From the NCBI RefSeq assembly GCF_047272945.1, contig NZ_JBKOPS010000004.1:248001-312000 (forward strand): a DNA stretch of 64,000 nt, read 5' to 3'. Of this stretch, positions 9,304-17,079 are shown piece by piece; the stretch's first letter is position 1; each line of letters starts with the position of its first letter. Both the position numbers and the translations under genes were made by a program. The stretch comes from Rubrolithibacter danxiaensis. Its GTDB lineage: Bacteria; Bacteroidota; Bacteroidia; Sphingobacteriales; Sphingobacteriaceae. The notes under the pieces were generated by a model. It had not been told where the DNA came from and made no database searches. It saw nothing but the letters and a program-made list of their open reading frames with translations.

Positions 9304-9528
9304 TCAATCCTTCCTTACCTGTACCAGGCGGACAAACCGGAAAAAGGAATAAACAATTATCAGTACTCCAAAAAGGATCCGGTAGGTTTTGCTTAAGGCG
9401 AGCGGAAAAGAATCCCAAAAGATAATAAACAAGCCAAGCACAAAATAAAAGGCAAACATTACAAGGCCTAAAATAAGCAGAAATCGCTTTTGGGGCGATT
9501 TCTGCTCTCTGTTATTTGTATGTAACAT
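9304..9528 (-). CDS. Small two-helix membrane protein
   Basis: 74 residues: a charged N terminus (MLHTNNREQKSPQKR), two hydrophobic segments (FLLILGLVMFAFYFVLGLF and TYRILFGVLIIVYSFFRF) and a short basic tail. It is packed between tonB (3 bp) and the PstS-like lipoprotein gene (3 bp), so it is clearly co-transcribed. The family is not recognised by name; similar short proteins occur in this cluster in relatives. Confidence 0.75.
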   Translation of the reverse strand: MLHTNNREQKSPQKRFLLILGLVMFAFYFVLGLFIIFWDSFPLALSKTYRILFGVLIIVYSFFRFVRLVQVRKD

Positions 9529-9531
9529 AAT

Positions 9532-10350
9532 TTATTCCGCTAACTGGAATACAATCGGCATTACATAAGATACCCGTACCGGACGACCGTTCTGGATACC
9601 TGGTTTCCATTTAGGAGCTGTTTTTAATACGCGAACCGCTTCTTCATCGCAGCCCCCGCCAATTCCTCTTAATACTTTAATATCTGTAACGCTTCCGTCT
9701 TTTTCAACAACGAACTGCACGGTAACACGGCCACTGATGCCGTTTTCACGGGCGATAGCAGGATACCGAAGATTATTACCTAAGTACTTCGCCCATCCTT
9801 TTTGTCCGCCCTGGAATTCAGGAGCAACCTCAATAGCAGCAAAGTTATAGATGTTGTTATCTTCTGTAACTGCAGCCTCTTTCGGAGCTTCACCAACCGG
9901 CTCGTCAATACGAATGTCTGCATTCGGGTCACCTTCAATTGTTTTCTGACCAGGATCCGCTGTTTTAAGTTCCTCTACTGTAGGAGGTTCCTCGTCACGC
10001 ACCTGCTCTTTAGGTACAACTACCGGAGGTGGAAATTTCACCTGGTCAACCTTTGGTTTCGGAGGTTCTGGCGGAGGTGGCGGAGGTGTTTTTTCATCCA
10101 CCGGAGGGGGGGCAGTTAAAACAACTTCTGTCGCAATTACTTTCTCCTTTTCTTCCGGTACAAATCCGGAAATGTATTTAATTATTATAGGAGAACTTAC
10201 TGCAAGAACGAAGAACACGCTTCCAATCAGTAAAGCTCTTGATGTTGTTCTCGGATTTTCCTTTCGTAATTCATACGCACCATACGCTTTATTACGGCCG
10301 GAAAATATTACATCAATCCACTGTAAATTATATAAATCTAATTTTGCCAT
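9532..10350 (-). CDS. tonB: Energy transducer TonB
   Basis: Links the ExbB/ExbD motor to outer-membrane TonB-dependent receptors. 272 residues: a cytoplasmic N terminus with GRNKAYGAYELRKENP (typical Bacteroidota TonB), one membrane helix near residues 38-58, a proline-rich periplasmic spacer around residues 85-130, and a TonB C-terminal domain from about 185 with RYPAIARENGISGRVTVQF and GGGCDEEAVRVL. Its C-terminal domain is closely related to those of the M56 protease at 21.3 kb and the protein at 50.5 kb. Confidence 0.92.
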   Translation of the reverse strand: MAKLDLYNLQWIDVIFSGRNKAYGAYELRKENPRTTSRALLIGSVFFVLAVSSPIIIKYISGFVPEEKEKVIATEVVLTAPPPVDEKTPPPPPPEPPKPKVDQVKFPPPVVVPKEQVRDEEPPTVEELKTADPGQKTIEGDPNADIRIDEPVGEAPKEAAVTEDNNIYNFAAIEVAPEFQGGQKGWAKYLGNNLRYPAIARENGISGRVTVQFVVEKDGSVTDIKVLRGIGGGCDEEAVRVLKTAPKWKPGIQNGRPVRVSYVMPIVFQLAE

Positions 10351-10380
10351 TTTTAACGGATTATATTGTTATTTCCTTGC

Positions 10381-10932
10381 CTAATAAATTCCATCACGCT
10401 TCATCAGGTCTATCTCCGCAGGAGTGATATCCACAATCGCGTACTGCTGAATATTGGTAATTTTTAATTCATCCAGAATATCTACGAGATTCTTATAATT
10501 GGATTTATCACTCGGTTTTATCAATACGATTAATCCTTTTTTAGGATCGCCTGTTTCTGCAAGAACCTTTTTATTGTTTTCGATAATCGCCTCACGAATG
10601 CCATTTTTACCGAAATTATCAACGGTTGGAGGGGTAAGCGGCTTATCTACTAAACCTATATACCATTCCAGTTTGTTATCCTTTCCGATCAAAATTGTCA
10701 TTGAACGGTTATCAGCTACGTCTAACTGGGCTTCTTTATTGGTTTCATCTTTGTCGGGCATTGCCAAGTCCATTGCTTGCGGCTTGGCCAGAGTAGTGGT
10801 AAGCATAAAGAAAGTGATCAGAAGGAATGCAAGGTCAACCATCGCAGTTAAATCAACACGTGTTGCCTGTTTCTTGCTTCTTACTTTCCCGCCCTTTTTC
10901 TTACCACCACCGGAGGTGTCTAATTCTGCCAT
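10381..10932 (-). CDS. exbD: ExbD/TolR biopolymer transport protein (second copy)
   Basis: Proton-motor subunit: a short cytoplasmic N terminus rich in Lys/Gly, one membrane helix with the conserved proton-binding Asp in RVDLTAMVDLAFLLITFFML, and a periplasmic domain. 183 residues. It lies between the first exbD and tonB. Tandem exbD genes are typical of Bacteroidota Exb loci. Confidence 0.92.
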   Translation of the reverse strand: MAELDTSGGGKKKGGKVRSKKQATRVDLTAMVDLAFLLITFFMLTTTLAKPQAMDLAMPDKDETNKEAQLDVADNRSMTILIGKDNKLEWYIGLVDKPLTPPTVDNFGKNGIREAIIENNKKVLAETGDPKKGLIVLIKPSDKSNYKNLVDILDELKITNIQQYAIVDITPAEIDLMKRDGIY

Positions 10933-10955
10933 TGTTTTTTATCTTTAATGGTTAC

Positions 10956-11576
10956 CTATTTCTTCTCATCGCCACCTTCTAAAGAAGTAATCAAACTGAA
11001 TTTGTTTACTTTTTGCTTTTGAAGGATGTCAATTATTTTCTTCATTACAGGATATTCTTCCTGCGCATCGCCTTTGATGCTTACCCGCATTTCTTTATTG
11101 TCAATTTCTTTTGTGGCATAGCGGGCAGAAAGAATCCATTCGTTTAACTGATTGTCGGTAGAATCGGTAGGTATGCCCGGCTGAACTCCCGGCTTGTTAC
11201 GCTCTTCGCTTGACATTGCAATCAATTGTTTTAAGTTAGCAATAGGAACCCCGAAAGATTCCATTACTGAAAATCTTTTCTTTTCTTCCGGAGTGAACTG
11301 AATCTTATAGCGATCGGCCATACGTTCCAGCATCCGTTCGCGGATTGATTGTCCTGCTACACCAAAGAAAACTTTTCCATCCCCTACTGTCAGTGTACCA
11401 ATATCGGTTGAAGGCAATTTAATTTTTACCGTAGAAGAAGGTGTATCAACCGGTAAAGGTTCTGGCTGACGTGCAGTTGCTGTTAAAATAAAGAATGTTA
11501 ACAGCAGGAAAGCAACATCACACATTGCCGTCATGTCAATTGTGGTACTCTTTCTTGCAATTTTTACTCTAGGCAT
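10956..11576 (-). CDS. exbD: ExbD/TolR biopolymer transport protein (first copy)
   Basis: 206 residues with the ExbD architecture: basic N terminus MPRVKIARKS, membrane helix with the key Asp in IDMTAMCDVAFLLLTFFIL, then a periplasmic domain ending KQKVNKFSLITS. The periplasmic domain is diverged from the second copy, so the two may form a heteromeric dimer (inference). It follows exbB after a 106-bp spacer with a weak terminator-like hairpin. Confidence 0.92.
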   Translation of the reverse strand: MPRVKIARKSTTIDMTAMCDVAFLLLTFFILTATARQPEPLPVDTPSSTVKIKLPSTDIGTLTVGDGKVFFGVAGQSIRERMLERMADRYKIQFTPEEKKRFSVMESFGVPIANLKQLIAMSSEERNKPGVQPGIPTDSTDNQLNEWILSARYATKEIDNKEMRVSIKGDAQEEYPVMKKIIDILQKQKVNKFSLITSLEGGDEKK

Positions 11577-11621
11577 CTTTTTATTTTAAATGATCCTTTA
11601 AATATGTTTTCATTAATGATG

Positions 11622-11652
11622 AAAAAGTCCCGAACTTTCCATAAATCCGGGA
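11622..11652 (-). terminator. Weak terminator/attenuator between exbB and exbD
   Basis: Minus-strand stem TCCCG...CGGGA (11648-11652 with 11628-11632) around a 15-base loop, followed by C and five T. The short stem with T-run suggests partial termination that would raise the ExbB:ExbD ratio, which fits the known 5:2 stoichiometry. The function is inferred. Confidence 0.4.
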
Positions 11653-11682
11653 GCAAAAACTTCACTAAATTTTTTTTATTCT

Positions 11683-12510
11683 TTATTTATGCGTGCTGGC
11701 ATAGGTTTGTACAATTGAAAATCCGGCTTCGTCAATTGAATAAGTTAATTTATCAATTTTAGAAGTGAAGATATTGTACATGATGATAGCAAGTGCAGAT
11801 GTAGAAATACCTGTTGCTGTATTGATCAGGGCCTCAGAAATACCATTTGCAAGCTGAGCCTGGTCAGGAGCACCTGCAGTGGCTAATCCGGCAAACGCCT
11901 TGATCATACCTGTTACTGTACCTAATAGTCCCATCAATGTACCAATTGATACCAATGTTGCAATTACAGTAAGATTTTGCTCAAGCATAGGCATTTCTAA
12001 AGCAGTAGCTTCTTCAATATCTTTTTGAATAGCAAGGCATTTTTGTTCTGTGTCCATTACCTGGTCAGATTCCATTTCCCTGTATTTTCTAAGGCCTGAT
12101 TTAATTACGTTGGCTACAGAACCTTTTTGTTTGTCGCATTCAGCAATAGCTGCTTCGATATTTCCTGTTCCAAGTAAGCTTTGGATCTTTTTAACGAAAA
12201 CATCCATGTTGCCTGTTCCGGTAGCTTTGTTAATAACAATAAACCGTTCAATAGAGAATACAATTACCATTAATAACATTCCGATAAGTACAGGTACAAT
12301 GTAACCGCCCTTGTAAATCATACCAAAATAGTTCCCTTGCAGTGGGTGCCCGTTTTCCGGATCGCCGCCCTCAAAGTTTGACGGATTACCCATTACAAAC
12401 TTCCATAATAAAATCCCGATGATGATGCAAATAACAATTGTAAGACTTGCAAAAATACTTGACCCAGTGCTCTCTTTCTTCGCTGTTGTCGGTTTTGGTG
12501 CGTTTGCCAT
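11683..12510 (-). CDS. exbB: ExbB/TolQ/MotA-family proton channel protein
   Basis: 275 residues. The conserved ExbB core is in the C-terminal half: TVIATLVSIGTLMGLLGTVTGMIKAFAGL and ALINTATGISTSALAIIMYN, with at least three membrane helices overall. It is the first gene of the exbB-exbD-exbD-tonB cluster that powers TonB-dependent receptors. The upstream 325-bp AT-rich region should hold the promoter. Confidence 0.93.
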   Translation of the reverse strand: MANAPKPTTAKKESTGSSIFASLTIVICIIIGILLWKFVMGNPSNFEGGDPENGHPLQGNYFGMIYKGGYIVPVLIGMLLMVIVFSIERFIVINKATGTGNMDVFVKKIQSLLGTGNIEAAIAECDKQKGSVANVIKSGLRKYREMESDQVMDTEQKCLAIQKDIEEATALEMPMLEQNLTVIATLVSIGTLMGLLGTVTGMIKAFAGLATAGAPDQAQLANGISEALINTATGISTSALAIIMYNIFTSKIDKLTYSIDEAGFSIVQTYASTHK

Positions 12511-12835
12511 TTTTTTAAAAATTTAGATTTAGTTTTTGATTAAGTTAAATAATATAAATTGATTGTTTGATGTTACTATATTATAAATAGCAAATTAAAT
12601 TATTAGCATTAAAAATCGCTTTTGTATTTAATAACAATTCCGTTACCCAGTTTCCTTATTAAGAAGTGCGGCTAAGGTTTATAATTGTTTAAGCTATACG
12701 TCCTAAACAGGAAGCCAATTTTTTACAATGAAAACTATTTTTTTTTTCAAATGCAAGAGCCAATTAAAAATTTAATGTTTGTTGCACGCTTAATTTGATA
12801 AAAAGTTTCCGGCGTAAAGACGCTGTAAGGGCGTG
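12511..12835. other. 325-bp AT-rich gap upstream of exbB
   Basis: No credible coding frame. It should hold the exbB promoter: on the minus strand TTAATTTG (12591-12598) is a one-mismatch match to TAnnTTTG. A small GCGT/ACGC hairpin near 12811-12825, followed by T on the minus strand, may be the end of the SUI1 transcript, but it is weak. Confidence 0.4.
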
Positions 12836-13180
12836 TTACCCTCCGATTTTCTTTACCTTGTATCCTTCTGTTTTTAATAAGTCTATAATTTTTTCAGTAA
12901 AATTGCCCTGTATCAGTATATTTCCATCCTTCACAGTCCCTCCTACTCCGCATTTCTGCTTTAGTTTTTTTCCAAGTATTTCAAGATCTTCGTCAGAGCC
13001 TCTGAAACCGGTAATCAGTGTAACAGGTTTTCCGCCTCTTTGTTTTTTATCTAACTGAACACGTAAATCCTGATAACGGGGTTCTAAAGTTTCCTCCTCC
13101 TTTTGGTCCTCAGTTTCATATTTGAAATCCGAGTCTGTTGAATAAACAACCCCCGTAATTCCTTTATTTTTTTTTGACAT
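12836..13180 (-). CDS. SUI1/eIF1-like translation initiation factor (YciH family)
   Basis: 114 residues. The C-terminal two thirds match the SUI1 fold: GGKPVTLITGFRGSDEDLEI, LKQKCGVGGTVKDGNILIQG, then a C-terminal GYKVKKIGG. The N-terminal 35 residues are charged and probably flexible. Bacterial YciH proteins may act on the ribosome during initiation; the role in Bacteroidota is not settled. It is co-directional with the lipid kinase upstream, separated by a heptad repeat tract. Confidence 0.88.
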   Translation of the reverse strand: MSKKNKGITGVVYSTDSDFKYETEDQKEEETLEPRYQDLRVQLDKKQRGGKPVTLITGFRGSDEDLEILGKKLKQKCGVGGTVKDGNILIQGNFTEKIIDLLKTEGYKVKKIGG

Positions 13181-13186
13181 ACTTTT

Positions 13187-13214
13187 AAAGTTAAAAGCTG
13201 AAAGCTAAATTAAT
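13187..13214. repeat. Solo 7-bp repeat tract (AAAGTTA, AAAGCTG, AAAGCTA)
   Basis: Three successive degenerate 7-bp units plus a partial fourth, filling the spacer between the SUI1 gene and the lipid kinase gene and including the kinase stop codon. It resembles the arms of the four-helix-bundle elements at 24, 34 and 40 kb, but no inverted partner is seen nearby. Confidence 0.55.
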
Positions 13215-14083
13215 ATCCCAACCGAGTGGGGTATGACCTCTACATCAATTTCTTTACCCATTTGCACGGGTTCACCGTCTAAATGTACTGCATCTGCTTT
13301 TTCCCTTACAATGTGTAGCTTTCTTCCTTTTATTATTTCTACATAACGTGAATGGTGGGCTGTTTTACTGAACATATGCCAGCCCATTAACGGGAATTTA
13401 TAAAGTGGGAAAGGCTTAATGATGCATACATCAACCAAGCCGTCAAATAAAGATGCTTTAGGGGAGATATGCGCATTATTTCCAAATTGCGAAGAGTTTG
13501 CGATACTTAGCATAAAGGCTTCCCGCTCTATTTTCTTCCCATCAATTTCTATAAGATAATGCTGCGATTTATAATGAGCAATTTCAGTAAGGGTGGTTTT
13601 AATATAGCCTTTAAAGCCCCGGGTTCTCTCACGCGAAAAAACAGAACTTATGTGCGCATCGAAACCTATCCCCGCCATATTGAAAAAATTTCTGCTATTG
13701 AACGTTGCCGAGTCTATATATGTTGTATGCAGGTTATTTAATTTTTTAATGGCATGCTCTTTTTTTAAAGGTATCTTCAATGAGCGGGCTAAACCATTGC
13801 CGGAACCGCAAGGAATTATACCCATCACTTTCCCTGTACCTGCTACGGCTGAAGCTACCTCGTTGATTGTCCCGTCTCCACCCACAGCTACTACTATATC
13901 TGTTCCGGCGTGCAGGGTTTCGGAAGCCAGCTTTTGTGCATGGCCAACATGTTCAGTAAAACTGAAATGATAATTAAACTTATCCTTATTTAAATAAAGC
14001 TTTACCAGCTGGGGAATATTATTTTTCCCTTTTCCGCCCGAAATGGGATTAATAATAAACTGGATTCTTTTCTTTTCTAACAT
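13205..14083 (-). CDS. Diacylglycerol kinase-catalytic-domain lipid kinase (YegS/BmrU type)
   Basis: 292 residues. Nucleotide-binding motifs are clear: FIINPISGGKGKNN at the start, VVAVGGDGTINEVASAVAG and GIIPCGSGNGLARSLKIP. The C-terminal beta domain (HLDGEPVQMGKEIDVEVIP) is also typical. The ATG at 14083 (MLEKKRIQF) is chosen. The frame stays open to 14191, but that extension lies in the metK promoter and riboswitch on the other strand and has no family similarity. Substrate is probably a membrane lipid (diacylglycerol-like or sphingoid); not determined. Confidence 0.88.
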   Translation of the reverse strand: MLEKKRIQFIINPISGGKGKNNIPQLVKLYLNKDKFNYHFSFTEHVGHAQKLASETLHAGTDIVVAVGGDGTINEVASAVAGTGKVMGIIPCGSGNGLARSLKIPLKKEHAIKKLNNLHTTYIDSATFNSRNFFNMAGIGFDAHISSVFSRERTRGFKGYIKTTLTEIAHYKSQHYLIEIDGKKIEREAFMLSIANSSQFGNNAHISPKASLFDGLVDVCIIKPFPLYKFPLMGWHMFSKTAHHSRYVEIIKGRKLHIVREKADAVHLDGEPVQMGKEIDVEVIPHSVGILI

Positions 14084-14130
14084 GCAGATGTAAAAGTAGC
14101 GGTAAATTTCAGAGAAATTAAAAATTGTTG

Positions 14131-14138
14131 TATTTTCG
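14131..14138 (+). promoter_or_regulatory. -7 box of metK
   Basis: TATTTTCG matches TAnnTTTG at seven of eight positions. Initiation a few bases downstream would put the SAM-II aptamer at the extreme 5' end of the transcript. Confidence 0.5.
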
Positions 14139-14146
14139 CAATGCAA

Positions 14147-14208
14147 GTGGATTGATTTGCTTTGCCTGTTCGTAGGCAGGATTGCAACCACGTAAAAAAA
14201 TTGCTAAA
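14147..14208 (+). promoter_or_regulatory. SAM-II riboswitch (metA-type SAM aptamer) upstream of metK
   Basis: All conserved pieces of the SAM-II pseudoknot appear in order: P1 strand GTGG (14147-14150), TGATTTG (14153-14159), TTGCAACCACG (14182-14192) whose CCAC closes P1, the A-rich TAAAAAAA linker, and GCTAAA (14203-14208). The loop carries an extra hairpin, TGCCT/AGGCA (14163-14167 and 14174-14178), capped by a UUCG-like tetraloop. SAM-II RNAs control methionine and SAM genes in alphaproteobacteria and Bacteroidota. Position before metK fits feedback by the product. About 80 nt separate the aptamer from the ATG and no clear terminator is visible, so control is probably at translation (inference). 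Confidence 0.85.
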
Positions 14209-14289
14209 ACAATGTCTTTTTTTACTGTCCTCTCAAGTATCAATCTTTCTGTTTGCTTACAAACTAATTCTAAAAATTAAACTCTTATT

Positions 14290-15543
14290 ATGGCGTATTT
14301 ATTTACTTCCGAATCCGTATCAGAGGGACATCCTGATAAAGTTGCCGACCAGATTTCCGATGCACTGATTGATAATTTCCTTGCCTGGGATGCAGATTCG
14401 AAAGTTGCATGTGAAACACTGGTAACTACCGGACAGGTTGTATTAGCTGGTGAAGTAAAATCAAAAGCTTATCTGGATGTACAAAAGATAACCCGGGAGG
14501 TAATTAAAAAGATTGGATATACCAAAGCTGATTATATGTTCGAAAGCAATTCCTGCGGAATCCTTTCTGCTATACACGAGCAATCGGCAGACATTAACCA
14601 GGGAGTTGACCGCAAAGAAAAGCAGGAGCAGGGTGCCGGGGACCAGGGAATGATGTTTGGCTATGCTACAAACGAAACCTCTAACTATATGCCATTGGCG
14701 TTGGACCTGGCTCATAAAATATTGATTGAACTTGCCGCCCTCCGCCGCGAAAATAAAGACATCACTTATCTACGTCCGGATGCAAAGTCGCAGGTTACTA
14801 TTGAATACCAGGATGACCACAAACCTGTAAGAATAGATGCAATTGTAGTTTCAACTCAGCATGATGACTTTGATTCGGAAGAAAACATGCAGAAAAAGAT
14901 CAGTAGCGATATTATTAATATATTAATACCACGCGTTAAGGCACAGCTAAGTCCGGAACTACAACAGCTTTTCAGTTCTGATATTAAATACCACATCAAC
15001 CCTACCGGAAAGTTTGTAATCGGTGGTCCGCACGGCGATACCGGATTAACCGGACGGAAAATTATAGTGGATACCTACGGTGGTAAAGGTGCGCACGGCG
15101 GCGGCGCTTTTTCCGGAAAAGATCCTTCTAAAGTTGACCGTTCTGCCGCATATGCTACCCGCCACATTGCAAAAAACCTGGTGGCTGCCGGCCTTTGCGA
15201 TGAAGTTCTGGTTCAGGTATCCTACGCAATTGGTGTAAAAGACCCAATGGGTATTTATGTAAATACTTTCGGCACATCTAAAGTGCAACTTACCGACGGG
15301 AAAATTGCGCAAAAAGTAAGTGAGATTTTTGATATGACTCCATACGGTATTGAAACTCGGTTAAAACTGCGTAATCCAATCTACTTAGAAACCGCTGCTT
15401 ACGGACACATGGGCCGCGAAAGCAAAGTTGTTAAAAAAGTATTTGAAGCTTCTCATGGCGAAAAGAAAGAAGTAGAGGTAGAATTGTTTACATGGGAGAA
15501 ACTGGATTATACGGATAAAATCAAATCAGTTTTTAACCTGTAA
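14290..15543 (+). CDS. metK: S-adenosylmethionine synthetase
   Basis: Makes S-adenosylmethionine from methionine and ATP in the cytoplasm. 417 residues with the MAT signatures: FTSESVSEGHPDKVADQISD at the N terminus, GAGDQGMMFGYA in the middle, and GGGAFSGKDPSKVDRSAAYA with IGGPHGDTGLTGRK towards the C terminus. It is preceded by a SAM-II riboswitch and followed by a strong terminator, so it is a single-gene unit. Confidence 0.97.
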   Translation: MAYLFTSESVSEGHPDKVADQISDALIDNFLAWDADSKVACETLVTTGQVVLAGEVKSKAYLDVQKITREVIKKIGYTKADYMFESNSCGILSAIHEQSADINQGVDRKEKQEQGAGDQGMMFGYATNETSNYMPLALDLAHKILIELAALRRENKDITYLRPDAKSQVTIEYQDDHKPVRIDAIVVSTQHDDFDSEENMQKKISSDIINILIPRVKAQLSPELQQLFSSDIKYHINPTGKFVIGGPHGDTGLTGRKIIVDTYGGKGAHGGGAFSGKDPSKVDRSAAYATRHIAKNLVAAGLCDEVLVQVSYAIGVKDPMGIYVNTFGTSKVQLTDGKIAQKVSEIFDMTPYGIETRLKLRNPIYLETAAYGHMGRESKVVKKVFEASHGEKKEVEVELFTWEKLDYTDKIKSVFNL

Positions 15544-15558
15544 AACTTATTAATAACC

Positions 15559-15583
15559 GCCTCCTGTTGATCAAACAAGAGGC
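15559..15583 (+). terminator. Hairpin downstream of metK
   Basis: GCCTC/GAGGC outer stem (15559-15563 and 15579-15583) extended by TGTT/AACA around a GATCA loop, then CTTT. It may assist the stronger terminator 10 bp further on. Confidence 0.45.
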
Positions 15584-15592
15584 TTTCCGTCA

Positions 15593-15627
15593 AAAACGCA
15601 GACAGTCCCGAACTTTGTCTGCGTTTT
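15593..15627 (+). terminator. Rho-independent terminator of metK
   Basis: Perfect 12-bp stem AAAACGCAGACA/TGTCTGCGTTTT (15593-15604 and 15616-15627) with an 11-base loop, ending in a T-run. Confidence 0.85.
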
Positions 15628-15680
15628 AATATTATAAGCTATACGACTTTAAAACCATATGAGTCTCACAATCTTTTTTA

Positions 15681-15688
15681 TTACTTTG
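15681..15688 (+). promoter_or_regulatory. Possible -7 box of the Nudix gene
   Basis: TTACTTTG differs from TAnnTTTG at one position and lies 38 bp before the ATG. Confidence 0.35.
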
Positions 15689-15726
15689 TACCAGGCCAAA
15701 AAGAAATAAATGGTATTGCTGAATAT

Positions 15727-16296
15727 ATGACTGAGTTAACAAGGAATCCCTGGAAAACCTTATCATCAGAAGAGAAATACGATAATAACTGGATTAATGT
15801 CACCGAATATCAGATAATTAATCCGGGAGGCGGAAAGGGAATCTATGGTAAGATTCATTATAAGAATAAGGCAATTGGCATTGTTGCCCTCGACGAGAAT
15901 TACAATATATGGCTGGTAGGCCAATATCGATATGTGCTGAATCAATATACCTGGGAACTCCCCGAAGGAGGGGGACCTCTGGGTATAGATCCTTTGGAAT
16001 CAGCAAAAAGAGAGCTCTTGGAAGAAACAGGATTAACGGCCACAAAATGGCAGGAGATACAGCGAATGCATTTATCCAACTCTGTTAGCGACGAGGATGC
16101 CTATATTTACCTGGCTACAGGTTTAAAGGAAGGAAAAGCCGAACCAGAGGAAACAGAAGAACTTCAGGTTAAGAAAATTCCATTTACCGAGGCTTTTCAG
16201 ATGGTTTTATCCGGCGAAATAACTGATTCTATCAGCGTAGCAGCCATTTTAAAAGTCAAAATCCTTTTGGATGAAAATAAAATCGAAGTATCATAG
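15727..16296 (+). CDS. Nudix hydrolase, ADP-ribose pyrophosphatase-like
   Basis: 189 residues. The Nudix box is PEGGGPLGIDPLESAKREL followed by LEETGL. The REL-x-EE-x-G core that binds metal is intact, but the Glu normally seen seven residues before REL is Ile (GID instead of GE-x). The N-terminal IYGKIHYKNKAIGIVALDEN and QYRYVLNQYTWELPEGG resemble NudF/ADP-ribose pyrophosphatases. A substrate such as ADP-ribose or an ADP-sugar is likely. It is followed at 28 bp by plsC. Confidence 0.85.
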   Translation: MTELTRNPWKTLSSEEKYDNNWINVTEYQIINPGGGKGIYGKIHYKNKAIGIVALDENYNIWLVGQYRYVLNQYTWELPEGGGPLGIDPLESAKRELLEETGLTATKWQEIQRMHLSNSVSDEDAYIYLATGLKEGKAEPEETEELQVKKIPFTEAFQMVLSGEITDSISVAAILKVKILLDENKIEVS

Positions 16297-16323
16297 AACA
16301 TATTAAGAGGAATTTTAACTTCA

Positions 16324-17079
16324 ATGAAAAAACTGTTAGGATATATCTTTTCACCAATTCATTACTTATTTTTCGGACTCTTTCTTCTTATCTTTCACCC
16401 CATACAATGGCTTTCGCTAAAACTTGGTGGATATAGCGCTCATAAAAAAAGCGTTGATATCCTGAACTTCTTCCTGGTGTCAACTTATTATCTTGCCGGT
16501 GCAAGCGTCAGGTTTGAAAATAAGTTCAACCTTCCTCAAAGCCGTTCGATTATTTTTATTGCAAACCATCAAAGCCTGTTCGATATTCCTCCTTTAATCT
16601 GGCATTTAAGGAAGCATCATGCAAAATTTATTTCCAAAATAGAGCTTACAAAAGGTATCCCCAGTATTTCTTTTAACCTTAAATACGGCGGTGCTGCCAA
16701 TATTGACCGTAAAGATCCTAAACAATCTATCGGTCAACTTTTGCAGCTTGGCCAGCGAATGAAGCAGCATTGCTGGTCTGCAGTAATATTCCCCGAAGGC
16801 ACCCGCACCAGGAATGGAAAGATGAAAGCATTTGCTACAGCAGGCGTTGCAACATTGTTGAAAAAAGTACCGGATGCCTTGATAGTTCCCGTGGCTATTA
16901 AAGGCTCATGGGAATTCACTAAGTACGGTTCTTATCCTTTAAATTTTGGTGAAAAAATAAGTTTTACAGTACTTCAGCCAATAGAAGTCCCTTCGCATAC
17001 CGCCGAAGAGGTTGTCAAAGCTGCGGAAGGGGTTATCCGGAACTTTTTAGGCGAATCAGATATTCCGGTTGTCGATTAA
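16324..17079 (+). CDS. plsC: 1-acyl-sn-glycerol-3-phosphate acyltransferase
   Basis: Membrane-associated enzyme that makes phosphatidic acid. 251 residues. The N-terminal hydrophobic region is followed by the acyltransferase motifs: FIANHQSLFDIPP (HX4D catalytic pair), VIFPEGTRTRNGKMKAFATA (substrate-binding FPEGTR) and LIVPVAIKGSWEF. Its last 24 bp overlap the 3' end of the convergent response-regulator gene. Confidence 0.92.
   Translation: MKKLLGYIFSPIHYLFFGLFLLIFHPIQWLSLKLGGYSAHKKSVDILNFFLVSTYYLAGASVRFENKFNLPQSRSIIFIANHQSLFDIPPLIWHLRKHHAKFISKIELTKGIPSISFNLKYGGAANIDRKDPKQSIGQLLQLGQRMKQHCWSAVIFPEGTRTRNGKMKAFATAGVATLLKKVPDALIVPVAIKGSWEFTKYGSYPLNFGEKISFTVLQPIEVPSHTAEEVVKAAEGVIRNFLGESDIPVVD

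Noticed and set aside
10499..10948. 149-codon plus-strand frame opposite exbD
   Set aside because: Antisense to a well-supported exbD gene, with no recognisable domain.
14084..14191. N-terminal extension of the lipid kinase frame
   Set aside because: It overlaps the metK promoter and riboswitch on the opposite strand and has no family similarity; the ATG at 14083 gives a normal N terminus.
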